From Pseudooceanicola sp. (lineage in GTDB: Bacteria > Pseudomonadota > Alphaproteobacteria > Rhodobacterales > Rhodobacteraceae), in NCBI RefSeq assembly GCF_029213205.1, contig NZ_JARGNH010000001.1:124001-188000 (forward strand): a stretch of DNA of 64,000 nt. Reading direction: 5' to 3'. The notes under the pieces were generated by a model that was not told where the DNA came from, did no database searches, and was given only the letters and a program-made list of their open reading frames with translations. Of this stretch, positions 9,492-20,219 are shown piece after piece. Both the position numbers and the translations under genes were made by a program. Numbering within the stretch: the first letter of the stretch is position 1; each line of letters starts with the position of its first letter.

Positions 9492-9546
9492 TTTGCGGTT
9501 TTGCAATTTGCAAAACGCTTTCTGCATTATATTTGCAAATTTGCCC
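9492..9546. promoter_or_regulatory. candidate PccR operator cluster upstream of pccB
   Basis: The region holds TTTTGCAATTTGCAAAA (9499-9515) and ATTTGCAAATTTGC (9531-9544), with exact TTTGCAAA units at 9507-9514 and 9532-9539 and partial units at 9492 and 9540. The cluster is 165-215 bases before the pccB start codon, in the pccB/MFS intergenic region. It matches the boxes upstream of pccR. Confidence 0.7.
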
Positions 9547-9707
9547 TATTTTTCTTGTCCTGCCCCGGCTTTTCCCTATGGTCCGGGCAGATCCATTCGG
9601 CCCATGATATCCTGGTCATCAATTCGGAACAATCAGGTCCGGCGCCTGCGGTGAACGCCATCCGGCAGGGGCATCCAGTGAAGGCCATCCAGTTAAAGGA
9701 CGCAGCG

Positions 9708-11240
9708 ATGAAGGACATTCTTCAGGAACTCGACAACCGGCGCAAGGTGGCCAGTCTCGGAGGCGGTGAAGCGCGGATCGAGTCGCAGCACGCCAAGGGC
9801 AAGCTGACCGCGCGCGAACGGGTCGAGCTACTGCTCGACGCCGACAGTTTCGAAGAATTCGACATGTTCGTCAGCCACCGCTGCACCGATTTCGGCATGG
9901 AACAGCAGCGCCCCTATGGCGATGGCGTGGTCACCGGCTGGGGCACGATCAATGGCCGTATGGTCTATGTGTTCAGCCAGGATTTCACCGTCTTTGGTGG
10001 CTCTCTGTCTGAAACCCATGCGCAAAAGATCTGCAAGATCATGGATATGGCAGTGCAGAACGGCGCCCCGGTGATCGGGCTGAACGATTCCGGCGGGGCG
10101 CGGATTCAAGAGGGCGTTGCCTCGCTCGCGGGCTATGCCGATGTGTTTCAGCGCAATATCCGGGCCAGCGGTGTGGTGCCGCAGATCAGCGTGATCATGG
10201 GGCCATGTGCCGGCGGCGCGGTCTATTCTCCGGCGATGACCGATTTCATTTTCATGGTCAAAGACAGCTCTTACATGTTCGTCACCGGCCCCGACGTGGT
10301 GAAAACCGTCACCAACGAGGTGGTTACCGCCGAGGAACTGGGCGGCGCCAGCACCCATACCCGCAAATCCAGCGTCGCCGACGGCGCCTTTGAAAACGAT
10401 GTCGAGGCGATGGCCGAGGTCCGCCGCCTGGTCGATTTCCTGCCGATGAACAACCGCGAGAAACCGCCGGTGCGGCCGTTCTTTGACAGCCCTGACCGGA
10501 TCGAGAACAGCCTCGACACCCTGGTGCCGGAAAACGCCAACAGCCCCTACGACATGAAGGAGCTGATCCTGAAAGTCGCGGATGAGGCGGATTTCTATGA
10601 GATCCAGGAAGATTACGCCAAGAACATCATCACCGGTTTCATCCGCATCGAAGGTCAGACCGTCGGGGTTGTGGCCAACCAGCCGATGGTGCTGGCCGGG
10701 TGCCTGGATATCGATTCCAGCCGCAAGGCGGCGCGCTTCGTGCGCTTTTGCGACGCCTTTGAAATCCCGATCCTGACCTTTGTTGACGTGCCCGGGTTCT
10801 TGCCCGGTACCAGCCAGGAATTTGGCGGCGTCATCAAGCACGGCGCGAAACTTCTGTTCGCCTATGGCGAGGCGACGGTGCCCAAGGTGACGGTGATCAC
10901 CCGCAAAGCCTATGGCGGCGCTTATGACGTGATGAGCTCGAAACATATCGGTGCGGATTTCAACTATGCCTGGCCGACGGCGGAAATCGCGGTGATGGGC
11001 GCCAAGGGCGCGACCGAGATCATCCACCGCTCGGATCTGGGCAATGCCGAAAAGATCGCCCAGCACACCAAGGATTATGAGGATCGTTTCGCCAATCCGT
11101 TTGTCGCGGCCGAACGTGGCTTTATCGACGAGGTGATCCAGCCGCATTCGACCCGCAAGCGGGTGGCGCGGGCCTTTGCCAGCCTGCGCAACAAGCAGCT
11201 GCAGGCACCGTGGAAGAAACACGACAACATTCCTCTGTGA
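9708..11240 (+). CDS. pccB: propionyl-CoA carboxylase beta subunit
   Basis: This is the carboxyltransferase subunit that moves CO2 from biotin on PccA to propionyl-CoA, giving methylmalonyl-CoA in the cytoplasm. Its 510 residues are the family length. Both crotonase-like halves are visible, with the oxyanion-type glycines [12 protein letters not shown] in the N half and [18 protein letters not shown] in the C half. AAAGGA lies 8 bases before the ATG at 9708. The reading frame stays open far upstream, but those residues are not part of the family. A PccR box cluster lies upstream. Confidence 0.97.
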   Translation: MKDILQELDNRRKVASLGGGEARIESQHAKGKLTARERVELLLDADSFEEFDMFVSHRCTDFGMEQQRPYGDGVVTGWGTINGRMVYVFSQDFTVFGGSLSETHAQKICKIMDMAVQNGAPVIGLNDSGGARIQEGVASLAGYADVFQRNIRASGVVPQISVIMGPCAGGAVYSPAMTDFIFMVKDSSYMFVTGPDVVKTVTNEVVTAEELGGASTHTRKSSVADGAFENDVEAMAEVRRLVDFLPMNNREKPPVRPFFDSPDRIENSLDTLVPENANSPYDMKELILKVADEADFYEIQEDYAKNIITGFIRIEGQTVGVVANQPMVLAGCLDIDSSRKAARFVRFCDAFEIPILTFVDVPGFLPGTSQEFGGVIKHGAKLLFAYGEATVPKVTVITRKAYGGAYDVMSSKHIGADFNYAWPTAEIAVMGAKGATEIIHRSDLGNAEKIAQHTKDYEDRFANPFVAAERGFIDEVIQPHSTRKRVARAFASLRNKQLQAPWKKHDNIPL

Positions 11241-11254
11241 CAAAGGGGCCGGTG

Positions 11255-11659
11255 ATGCGTCTGCGTCTGGCGAAAATCGTCGCGGCAGGAGGGGCCCTGA
11301 CCTGGGCCGCGACCACGGCACCGGGGCAGGAGGAGGCCCCGACCGTGCCCTCCGGCATTTCGCTGACCCTGCAGGAGGTCCTGCTCGACACCCAGGTCAG
11401 CGGCGGCGCGCTGGTGCGGTTCCGCTATGTTGCTCCAGCGGTCCAGGCCGATGGCTTTGCTGCGGTCGAGGCGGATTTTCCAGCGCTCTGCACCCAGCAA
11501 GTGCTGCCCTGGGCCGCGACGCAGCCGACGCCAATCGCGCGAACGGTGATTTCGATGGCCAGCGCCGAGGTCGAGTTCGGTGTCGCATCGCCCGATGTGA
11601 TCCAGTTCTTCGAACAGTTTCAGCTGCAAAAAGACGCCTGTATCTGGGAAGGTTTTTGA
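11255..11659 (+). CDS. DUF6497-like secreted protein of the pcc locus
   Basis: This 134-residue protein has a weak signal peptide (MRLRLAKIVAAGGALTWAAT then TAPGQ) and a mature part with two cysteines (ALCTQQ and DACIW). It resembles a Rhodobacterales family of unknown function that sits after pccB in relatives; this comparison is from memory. It begins 14 bases after pccB and is probably cotranscribed. No catalytic motif is visible. A role in propionate metabolism is suggested only by position. Confidence 0.72.
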   Translation: MRLRLAKIVAAGGALTWAATTAPGQEEAPTVPSGISLTLQEVLLDTQVSGGALVRFRYVAPAVQADGFAAVEADFPALCTQQVLPWAATQPTPIARTVISMASAEVEFGVASPDVIQFFEQFQLQKDACIWEGF

Positions 11660-11873
11660 CGGTGCCACAATATGTTGCGAGAGGTTGTTCAGCCCACGCG
11701 GGTTTTGAGGCTTTCGAGTCACAAAACGCGTGGGCGATGGCGTCCCAATGTCTTTCGCGGCCACTCTCCTGTATCTTGTCGTCAGGCCGCGCCAATGCGG
11801 TCGATACGACGCAGGCCGCAAGCTGGGGCGATTTCCGGTCCGGAACGGCCTGTGACCGAGACAGGAGAAGCAG

Positions 11874-12014
11874 ATGTCGAAAACCGTTAAGAGCCTCTTC
11901 GCCTTCAGCCTGGTTGCCTTTGTGGCGGCCTGTGCAGCGAAAGAAGAAGAATACGTTGTGGTCGAGCCCGAGCCGATCAGCCAAGAACCCGTTTACACCG
12001 GCAAATACAAGTAA
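11874..12014 (+). CDS. 46-residue lipoprotein, easily missed
   Basis: An ATG at 11874 follows the strong ribosome-binding sequence ACAGGAGAAG and opens a 46-residue frame ending in TAA at 12012-12014. The N-terminus has two lysines, a hydrophobic stretch and the lipobox VAAC, with the cysteine at residue 20. The mature part is acidic and valine/proline rich (KEEEYVVVEPEPISQEPVY) and ends TGKYK. It looks like one of the tiny outer-membrane lipoproteins of Rhodobacterales. Function unknown. A 9-base-pair hairpin follows the stop. Confidence 0.8.
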   Translation: MSKTVKSLFAFSLVAFVAACAAKEEEYVVVEPEPISQEPVYTGKYK

Positions 12015-12035
12015 GCCGGATACGGTAAGACTCTG

Positions 12036-12059
12036 GGGTCCGGCCCTGGTGCCGGGCCC
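12036..12059 (+). terminator. GC hairpin after the small lipoprotein gene
   Basis: GGGTCCGGC and GCCGGGCCC form a 9-base-pair stem (one G-T pair) around CCTGGT. There is no T run after it, so it may be a weak terminator or an mRNA 3'-end stabiliser. Confidence 0.5.
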
Positions 12060-12095
12060 TAATTGCCATCTGCCCCAGGGTGCGGGGGGTGGATC

Positions 12096-12452
12096 ATGCT
12101 GAAACATCGCGGCTTTCCCAGCCGTCTTTCGGGCACAGATTTTCAATTCACCATCCGCCGTGGCAATCCGCGCGGCATCACCCCGCTGACCCGGCGCGAA
12201 CGGTATCGCGATCGCAAGGCGGTCGATCGGCTGGCCGATGCGGCATTTCTGGCGGCGCTCTGGGAACATTTCGGCGAGGCCCCGTTCGAGCGTGGCAATC
12301 TGGATGCCGGGCGGCTGAGCTGGCTGTTTGGGCGCGAGGTGGTGGCCGCCGAGGATCCCTTCGATCCGGCCAGCTACGAGGCGCTGTTGCGCGTCGATCG
12401 TCGCGCCGCCGAGGTCAGCTTTCCCGATGTTTTTGCCGGAGGATCGGCATGA
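12096..12452 (+). CDS. conserved hypothetical protein of the pcc locus
   Basis: This 118-residue basic protein has no signal peptide and no motif I recognise. The N-terminal part is rich in arginine (GITPLTRRERYRDRKAVDRL) and the C-terminal part is acidic (AAEDPFDPASYEALLRVDRR). GGGGGGTGG lies just before the ATG. It lies between pccB and pccA, facing the same way, so it may be part of the propionyl-CoA transcription unit. A terminator-like hairpin about 180 bases downstream ends the run. Confidence 0.7.
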   Translation: MLKHRGFPSRLSGTDFQFTIRRGNPRGITPLTRRERYRDRKAVDRLADAAFLAALWEHFGEAPFERGNLDAGRLSWLFGREVVAAEDPFDPASYEALLRVDRRAAEVSFPDVFAGGSA

Positions 12453-12631
12453 TTTTGCCGCCCGATCAAGGCGATGGGCGGTGCGGCGCCGAAATCGGCG
12501 GCGGCGGCGCTGTGTGCTTGGCGTCCGGCCCGGGGCGCGGCAGCATGGCGGCAGTTGGATTGTTTGGGCCTGCCTCTTTTGGTCCACCCCATGTCGATCC
12601 GGCATGTCTATACTGTTACCCTTCCACTGAA

Positions 12632-12672
12632 GGGCGGTCGATTCCCCCCCACGGGACGACCGCCCATTTTTT
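12632..12672 (+). terminator. strong intrinsic terminator in a gene-free stretch
   Basis: GGGCGGTCG (12632-12640) and CGACCGCCC (12657-12665) form a perfect 9-base-pair stem with a 16-base loop containing seven consecutive C, followed by ATTTTTT. It lies 180 bases after the previous gene and 184 bases before the next. A TATACT hexamer at 12609-12614 lies just upstream. No other gene is visible in 12453-12855; the hairpin may end the upstream mRNA or a small RNA. Confidence 0.8.
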
Positions 12673-12855
12673 CCCTGAAACCCGGCACGGGTGCCCCAGC
12701 CGCCGACCGCAAGGCCGCGTGATTCGGCGCCTTCTTGCCGAGTGCGGGTCATTCCTGGCGGCATCGCGCCCGCGGCTCAGTTCGGGCTTGCGCGTTGCCC
12801 ACAAGGCTGAGATCCTGACGCCAGGCAGTGAATGCAAAGTCAGGGGAACACAGAC

Positions 12856-13071
12856 ATGCAGATCAACACATTCAAGACCTTCGCCTTGGCGGCCGCGCTT
12901 CTTGGCGGGCTGGCGGCCTGCGGCAATACCTTTGGAGAACAGGCCGTCATCGGCGCCGGTGGCGGGGCGATCACCTCGGGCGTTCTGGGCGGCGGTATCG
13001 GCACCGGCGCGCTGGTCGGGGCGGCGGCCAACGTCGCCTATTGCCAGCATTATCCAAGCCGCTGCAACTGA
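12856..13071 (+). CDS. small glycine-zipper lipoprotein
   Basis: This 71-residue protein has a signal sequence ending in the lipobox LAAC (cysteine at residue 22), then a glycine-rich stretch (VIGAGGGAITSGVLGGGIG) like the glycine-zipper of small outer-membrane lipoproteins, and ends with a cysteine pair (YCQHYPSRCN). AGGGGA lies before the ATG at 12856. Likely an envelope lipoprotein of unknown role. It is closed by a strong terminator before pccA. Confidence 0.85.
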   Translation: MQINTFKTFALAAALLGGLAACGNTFGEQAVIGAGGGAITSGVLGGGIGTGALVGAAANVAYCQHYPSRCN

Positions 13072-13135
13072 CGCCAACCTGATCCATTTTCCGCGCCCGC
13101 ACCTTGTTGCCGGGCCGCCCGTATCATCTCACCAA

Positions 13136-13166
13136 CCGCCAAGGCCGCGCGCCTTGGCGGGTTTTT
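13136..13166 (+). terminator. intrinsic terminator upstream of pccA
   Basis: CCGCCAAGGC and GCCTTGGCGG form a perfect 10-base-pair stem around CGCGC, followed by GTTTTTGC. It separates the small lipoprotein gene from pccA, so pccA probably has its own promoter or relies on read-through. Confidence 0.88.
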
Positions 13167-13221
13167 GCATGCTTACATCGGTGGCACCCATGACCACCAA
13201 AAGACGAGAAGGGGACAGCTG

Positions 13222-15267
13222 ATGTTCGACAAGATCCTGATTGCCAACCGGGGTGAAATCGCCTGCCGGGTCATCAAGACCGCGCGCAAGATGGGGATCG
13301 CCACGGTTGCGGTCTATTCCGATGCCGACCGCAATGCGCTGCATGTCAGCATGGCGGATGAGGCAATCCATATCGGCCCCCCCGCCGCCAACCAGAGCTA
13401 TATCGTGATCGACAAGATCATGCAGGCGATCAAGGAGAGCGGCGCGCAGGCGGTGCATCCCGGCTATGGTTTTCTGTCCGAGAACCCGAAATTCGCCCAG
13501 GCGCTTGAGGCGGCAGGGGTGGCCTTCATCGGCCCGCCGGTCGGCGCGATCGAGGCGATGGGTGACAAGATCACCTCGAAAAAGCTGGCGCAGGAGGCCA
13601 ATGTTTCCACCGTGCCCGGCTACATGGGGCTGATTGATGACGCGGATCATGCGGTCGAGATTTCCGGCCAGATCGGTTATCCGGTGATGATCAAGGCCTC
13701 TGCCGGTGGCGGCGGCAAGGGCATGCGTATCGCCTGGGACGAAGCCGAGGCGCGCGAGGGCTTTCAGAGTTCCAAGAACGAGGCGGCCAGTTCCTTTGGC
13801 GATGACCGGATCTTCATCGAGAAATTCGTGACCCAGCCGCGCCATATCGAGATCCAGGTGCTCTGTGACAGCCATGGCAACGGTGTCTACCTGGGCGAGC
13901 GGGAATGTTCGATCCAGCGCCGCAACCAGAAGGTGGTCGAAGAGGCGCCCAGCCCCTTCCTCGACGAGGCCACGCGCAAGGCGATGGGCGAACAGGCGGT
14001 GGCCCTGGCGCAGGCGGTGGATTACGCCAGCGCCGGCACGGTGGAATTCATCGTCGATGGCGACAAGAACTTCTACTTCCTGGAAATGAACACAAGGTTG
14101 CAGGTGGAACACCCGGTGACCGAGCTGATTACCGGCGTCGACCTGGTCGAGCAGATGATCCGCGTTGCCGCCGGCGAAAAGCTGACGATCACCCAGGACG
14201 ACGTGAAACTGACCGGCTGGGCGATCGAGAACCGGCTCTATGCCGAAGACCCTTACCGCAACTTCCTGCCCTCGATCGGGCGGCTGACCGCCTATTGCCC
14301 GCCGGTGGAGATTGCCGCCGGGCCGTTGCAGGTGAATGGCAAATGGCAGGGCGACGCGGACACCGGACCGGTCGCCGTGCGCAATGACACCGGCGTCTAT
14401 GAGGGCGGCGAGATCAGCATGTATTACGACCCGATGATCGCCAAGCTCTGCACCTGGGCCCCGACCCGGGACCAGGCGATCGAGGCGATGCGGGTGGCGC
14501 TGGACAGTTTCGAGGTCGAGGGGATCGGCCACAACCTGCCGTTCCTGTCGGCGGTGATGGATCACCCGATCTTTATCAACGGCGAGATGACCACCGCCTT
14601 TATCGCGGAGGAATGGCCCGAAGGCTTCGAAGGCGTGACCCTGCCCGAAGCCGACCTGCGCCGTATCGCCGCCGCCTCAGTCGCGATGAACCGGATCAGC
14701 GAAATTCGCCGCACCCGGGTTTCGGGGCGGATGGACAATCACGAACGCAAGGTCGGCGACCGCTGGGTGATCACCCTGCAGGGGATGGATTTCGAGGTGA
14801 CGGTCAAGGCCGATCATGACGGATCGACGATCCTGTTTGACGATGGCACAGCACTGCGTGTCGAGGGCGATTGGGTGCCGGGGAGGACTCTGGCGCATAT
14901 GAACGTTAATGGTACGCCGCTGGTGCTGAAGGTCGGCAAAATCTCGGGCGGCTTCCGGATCCGGGCCCGCGGTGCCGATCTCAAGGTGCATGTCCGCAAT
15001 CCGCGTCAGGCGGCGCTGGCCCGGTTGATGCCGGAAAAACTGCCGCCCGATACTTCGAAACTGCTGCTCTGCCCGATGCCGGGGCTGGTGGTAAAGCTCG
15101 AGGTCGAGGTCGGCGACGAGGTCCAGGAGGGGCAGGCGCTCTGCACCATCGAGGCGATGAAGATGGAAAATATCCTGCGCGCCGAGAAAAAGGCGGTGGT
15201 GACCAAGATCAACGCCGCTGCCGGTGACAGCCTGGCGGTTGACGAAGTGATCATGGAGTTCGAATGA
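13222..15267 (+). CDS. pccA: propionyl-CoA carboxylase alpha subunit
   Basis: This is the biotin carboxylase plus biotin-carrier subunit, 681 residues. The N-terminal biotin carboxylase domain starts MFDKILIANRGEIACRVIK, has the ATP-grasp glycine loop KASAGGGGKGMRI near residue 165 and the MNTRLQVEHPVTE segment. The C-terminal carrier domain ends with EAMKMEN, whose lysine near residue 647 carries biotin. AAGGGGA precedes the ATG at 13222. With PccB it makes methylmalonyl-CoA from propionyl-CoA, bicarbonate and ATP. Confidence 0.97.
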   Translation: MFDKILIANRGEIACRVIKTARKMGIATVAVYSDADRNALHVSMADEAIHIGPPAANQSYIVIDKIMQAIKESGAQAVHPGYGFLSENPKFAQALEAAGVAFIGPPVGAIEAMGDKITSKKLAQEANVSTVPGYMGLIDDADHAVEISGQIGYPVMIKASAGGGGKGMRIAWDEAEAREGFQSSKNEAASSFGDDRIFIEKFVTQPRHIEIQVLCDSHGNGVYLGERECSIQRRNQKVVEEAPSPFLDEATRKAMGEQAVALAQAVDYASAGTVEFIVDGDKNFYFLEMNTRLQVEHPVTELITGVDLVEQMIRVAAGEKLTITQDDVKLTGWAIENRLYAEDPYRNFLPSIGRLTAYCPPVEIAAGPLQVNGKWQGDADTGPVAVRNDTGVYEGGEISMYYDPMIAKLCTWAPTRDQAIEAMRVALDSFEVEGIGHNLPFLSAVMDHPIFINGEMTTAFIAEEWPEGFEGVTLPEADLRRIAAASVAMNRISEIRRTRVSGRMDNHERKVGDRWVITLQGMDFEVTVKADHDGSTILFDDGTALRVEGDWVPGRTLAHMNVNGTPLVLKVGKISGGFRIRARGADLKVHVRNPRQAALARLMPEKLPPDTSKLLLCPMPGLVVKLEVEVGDEVQEGQALCTIEAMKMENILRAEKKAVVTKINAAAGDSLAVDEVIMEFE

Positions 15268-15330
15268 GATGACTGCGGGCGCGGCGGTCTATTCTGGCCG
15301 GGCAAGGCGGGCGGTGGTCATGCCGCGCCG

Positions 15331-15777
15331 CTACTTGCTGTCGCGCCGGTCTTCGACCTCTTGCTGGCGCTGCGGATCCTTGTCGATCACCCGGGTCAGC
15401 TCGCGCACATCCCAGGGTTGCGGTTTGCGCAGTTTTACCTGTCCGTCCTTGCCCAGCAGCACCAGCATGAAACCGCGCGGGCGCAGGGTCATCCGGATGG
15501 CGCTTTCCGCCGCCGGGTCGGTATCTGTGATCACCACCACATCGCGGTCGATCAATTCCTGCGGCAGCGCGTTGAGCACCCGCATCTGGTGGATGAACCG
15601 CGGATCGGCCGGGCTGTCGGCAAACACCACCACCGGGCGGTTCACCCAGGCGAATTCCTCAAGCGTGACATCGGCCGCATTGTGGAACAGCACCGGCTCC
15701 GCCGGTTCGGTGGCCGTCGCGGCCGCTATTGGCCAGATCAGGCCAAGGGCAAGGATCAAGGGTCTGAGTGGGATCAT
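15331..15777 (-). CDS. DUF4174 secreted protein
   Basis: This 148-residue protein has a signal peptide (MIPLRPLILALGLIWPIAAA) and a thioredoxin-like DUF4174 core (FADSPADPRFIHQMRVLNAL, then DRDVVVITDTDP and GFMLVLLGKDGQVKLRK). Thioredoxin cysteines are absent. Function unknown; in relatives it often accompanies this propionyl-CoA locus. It points towards pccA, with 63 bases between the two 3' ends. Confidence 0.8.
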   Translation of the reverse strand: MIPLRPLILALGLIWPIAAATATEPAEPVLFHNAADVTLEEFAWVNRPVVVFADSPADPRFIHQMRVLNALPQELIDRDVVVITDTDPAAESAIRMTLRPRGFMLVLLGKDGQVKLRKPQPWDVRELTRVIDKDPQRQQEVEDRRDSK

Positions 15778-15961
15778 GAATCCTCCTGTTGCCGGTAATA
15801 TAGGGCGGCGTGGTCAAGGATACACGCGAGGACCGAAAGATTTTTCGATAAATCCGAAGGTTAAGCACATCGTCACCGGGGGCTTGCGATGACTGACGCA
15901 TTGGCTCCTGTGCCGTTGCAACACGCGGCGAACCGGGCGTTCTGGCAGGGAAACCAGGCCC

Positions 15962-16275
15962 TTGGACATCATTTTGCCCATCGGGGCGCATCCCGCCGCC
16001 TCGACCTCGTTTCAGGCCTATATGCGGGCCAATGCCGATCCGCCGTCCAGTTTGGGCCTCGGAATCAGGGCGCCGCACCGGCCCGGCAACCGGGGGCACT
16101 CCGGGGGGCTGACGCGACCCGGCCCGGTCTCCAGAGCGCGGCAATTCCGGCGGCAGGAGACCTGTGCCGACGATCTGTTCGGGCTGCGCGCCGGGGCCGA
16201 CGGGCTGGCCCGGCTGGTCGAACATCAACAGAATTTCATGGGGCAGGCGGGGCCAAACCCGCCGCCAGACGATAG
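15962..16275 (+). pseudogene. truncated sulfotransferase-like gene
   Basis: The frame begins DIILPIGAHPAASTSFQAYM, which resembles the first strand and PAPS-loop-like segment of a Rhodobacterales sulfotransferase-like family. It continues LGIRAPHRPGNRGHSGGL and later [10 protein letters not shown], matching the place where relatives have a SDENMMG-like motif. There is no convincing ATG and all of the C-terminal half is missing, because methylmalonyl-CoA mutase begins at 16293. I read it as a deletion remnant of the gene that sits upstream of the mutase in relatives. Confidence 0.5.
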
Positions 16276-16292
16276 GACAAGAGGACGCCAAG

Positions 16293-18425
<2,133 letters not shown>

Positions 18426-18435
18426 GGCGGCAATC

Positions 18436-18939
18436 ATGCCCAAGCGCGGCGTCATCCTGGCCAGCATGGCCCTCGGCTTGATCTGGGGGCTGGTGCTGCT
18501 GCGGCTGGGGGCGGGCTTGCGCCTGCCGCTGCCGCCCAGCATGGCGCTGGCGCTGGCCGGGTTTCCCGCCGGGCTGATCCTGATCGTGATGGTCGGGCGG
18601 CTGGCGCAGCGGCGGTTCTTTGACGACGCCAGCATCGACGGCGCCGCCTTTGCGCCGGGCGGGGCGGCGGCGATCGATCAATCGGTGCTGACCAACACCG
18701 TCGAACAGATCGCCCTGGCGCTGACCATCTGGCCGTTTGCCGCCTATGTGCTCGGCCCTGGCGTGGTGCTGGCGTTGGCGCTGAATTTTGCCGTGGCGCG
18801 GCTGTTGTTCTGGGCGGGCTATCACCTGTCGCCACCGCTGCGCGGCTTTGGCTTTGCGGCGACGTTTTACCCGACGGGTCTGGCGGCGCTCTGGATCCTC
18901 TGGCGGCTGCTGGGCGGGGCCTTTCCCCTGCCGTTCTGA
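18436..18939 (+). CDS. MAPEG-family membrane protein
   Basis: This 167-residue inner-membrane protein has four hydrophobic segments and the MAPEG pattern: a loop with a short helix, VLTNTVEQIALALTIWP, and AVARLLFWAGYHLSPPLRGF. MAPEG proteins are glutathione- or lipid-linked membrane enzymes; the bacterial members are mostly uncharacterised. It starts 10 bases after the mutase stop and could be in the same transcript. Confidence 0.8.
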   Translation: MPKRGVILASMALGLIWGLVLLRLGAGLRLPLPPSMALALAGFPAGLILIVMVGRLAQRRFFDDASIDGAAFAPGGAAAIDQSVLTNTVEQIALALTIWPFAAYVLGPGVVLALALNFAVARLLFWAGYHLSPPLRGFGFAATFYPTGLAALWILWRLLGGAFPLPF

Positions 18940-19000
18940 TCTGCCCTTGCCTTTGCCCGGGCAATCGGAAAAATCGGCCTGACAGCACAGGCGAGCCAGC

Positions 19001-19498
19001 ATGCAGAATTTCACCATCCGCCCGGTCCGGGATGCGGATCATTCGCAGATCCTCGCGATCTGGAACCCGATCTTTCGCGACACGCTGGTGACCTTTGCCA
19101 GCGTCGAAAAGACCCCGGAGAGCCTGCGCGACTACATTGAGGCCCGGCGCGCCAATGGTCGGGAGTTTCTGGTCGCGGCCGAGGCGGATGAGGTGCTGGG
19201 CTTTGCCAGCTACGATCAGTTTCGCGGCGGCGATGGCTATGTCCATGCGATGGAACACACGGTGATCCTGGCGCAGGCGGCGCGCGGGCGCGGCATCGGG
19301 CGCGCCCTGATGCGCGCGATCGAGGATCACGCCCGGGCATCGGGCGCGCATACCATGGTGGCGGGGATCAGCGGCGGCAATCCCGGAGCGGTGCCGTTTC
19401 ACGCCGCTGTCGGTTATCAGCCCTGCGGGCGGATGCCGCAATCGGGGCGCAAGTTCGGTCAATGGTATGATCTGATCCTGATGCAGAAAACCCTGTGA
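19001..19498 (+). CDS. GNAT N-acetyltransferase (phosphinothricin/methionine sulfoximine type)
   Basis: This 165-residue GNAT-fold enzyme has the N-terminal pattern FTIRPVRDADHSQILAIWNP of the Pat/MddA group and the acetyl-CoA pyrophosphate loop ARGRGIGRALM near residue 95. GGNPGAVPFHAAVGY and GRKFGQWYDLILM are typical of the group, which acetylates glutamine-analogue amino acids such as phosphinothricin or methionine derivatives. The actual substrate is not known. Confidence 0.85.
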   Translation: MQNFTIRPVRDADHSQILAIWNPIFRDTLVTFASVEKTPESLRDYIEARRANGREFLVAAEADEVLGFASYDQFRGGDGYVHAMEHTVILAQAARGRGIGRALMRAIEDHARASGAHTMVAGISGGNPGAVPFHAAVGYQPCGRMPQSGRKFGQWYDLILMQKTL

Positions 19499-19529
19499 TT
19501 CTGCGCTGCAGCGGTTAATGTCTGCGCCC

Positions 19530-20219
19530 ATGTCGATCTGGACTCGCATCACCGAAGCGATTGCCGCCCTTGCCAAGGGCGAAGGGCTGACCGCTGTTTT
19601 CGACAAGCTGCGTGGCCCGCGTGAAAAAGGCGTCGCCTTTGCCATCGCGGTGATCGCTCTGGGGGCCAAGATGGCCAAGGCCGACGGCGTGGTCAGCCGG
19701 GTCGAGGTGCGCGCCTTTCGCGAGGTGTTCCGGATCGCGCCCGAGGACGAGGCCTCGGCGGCGCGGGTGTTCAACCTGGCCCGCCAGGATTCGGCCGGGT
19801 TCGAAGCCTATGCCAAGCGCATTGCCGGCATGTTTCGCGATGATCCCGGGGTGCTGTGCAACCTGTTGGAAGGGCTGTTTTATATTGCCATGGCCGATGG
19901 CGGATACCACCCCGAGGAAGACGCCTATCTGAAACAGGTGGCCGAGATTTTCGGTCTGGATGAGCGGGCCTTTAGCCGCCTGCGCGCCCGTTTTGTGCCC
20001 GAGGCCGAGCATGATCCCTATGACGTGCTCGACGTGGCGCATGACGCGCCGATGCCGGTGGTGCGCGCCGCCTGGCGGGCGGCGGTGCGGGCCAGCCACC
20101 CGGATCAATTGCAGGCCCAGGGTCTGCCGAAAGAATCGATCCGGATGGCAGAAAAGCGCATGGTCGACATCAACCGGGCCTGGGCCGAAATCCGCGAAGA
20201 ACGCGGCGCGGCGGCCTGA
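19530..20219 (+). CDS. TerB-DnaJ protein (DjlA-like, soluble)
   Basis: This protein of about 229 residues has an N-terminal TerB-like helical domain (acidic pair in AKMAKADGVVSRVEVRAF and IAMADGGYHPEEDAYL) and a C-terminal J domain (DPYDVLDVAHDAPMPVVRAA). The J-domain HPD tripeptide is present in ASHPDQLQAQG. It resembles DjlA without the membrane anchor. The ATG at 19530 is chosen by family length; an ATG at 19518 would add four residues. The stop overlaps the next start (TGATG). Confidence 0.82.
   Translation: MSIWTRITEAIAALAKGEGLTAVFDKLRGPREKGVAFAIAVIALGAKMAKADGVVSRVEVRAFREVFRIAPEDEASAARVFNLARQDSAGFEAYAKRIAGMFRDDPGVLCNLLEGLFYIAMADGGYHPEEDAYLKQVAEIFGLDERAFSRLRARFVPEAEHDPYDVLDVAHDAPMPVVRAAWRAAVRASHPDQLQAQGLPKESIRMAEKRMVDINRAWAEIREERGAAA

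Noticed and set aside
9099-9707. Extension of the pccB frame upstream by 203 residues
   Set aside because: It covers the MFS gene and the PccR boxes on the other strand, has no family similarity, and the 510-residue form with a ribosome-binding sequence is the normal length.
15889-16275. Plus-strand frame starting MTDALAPVPLQ as a gene
   Set aside because: Only the neighbouring frame (DIILPIGAH) resembles a family; this one is out of frame with it beyond 15960 and looks random.
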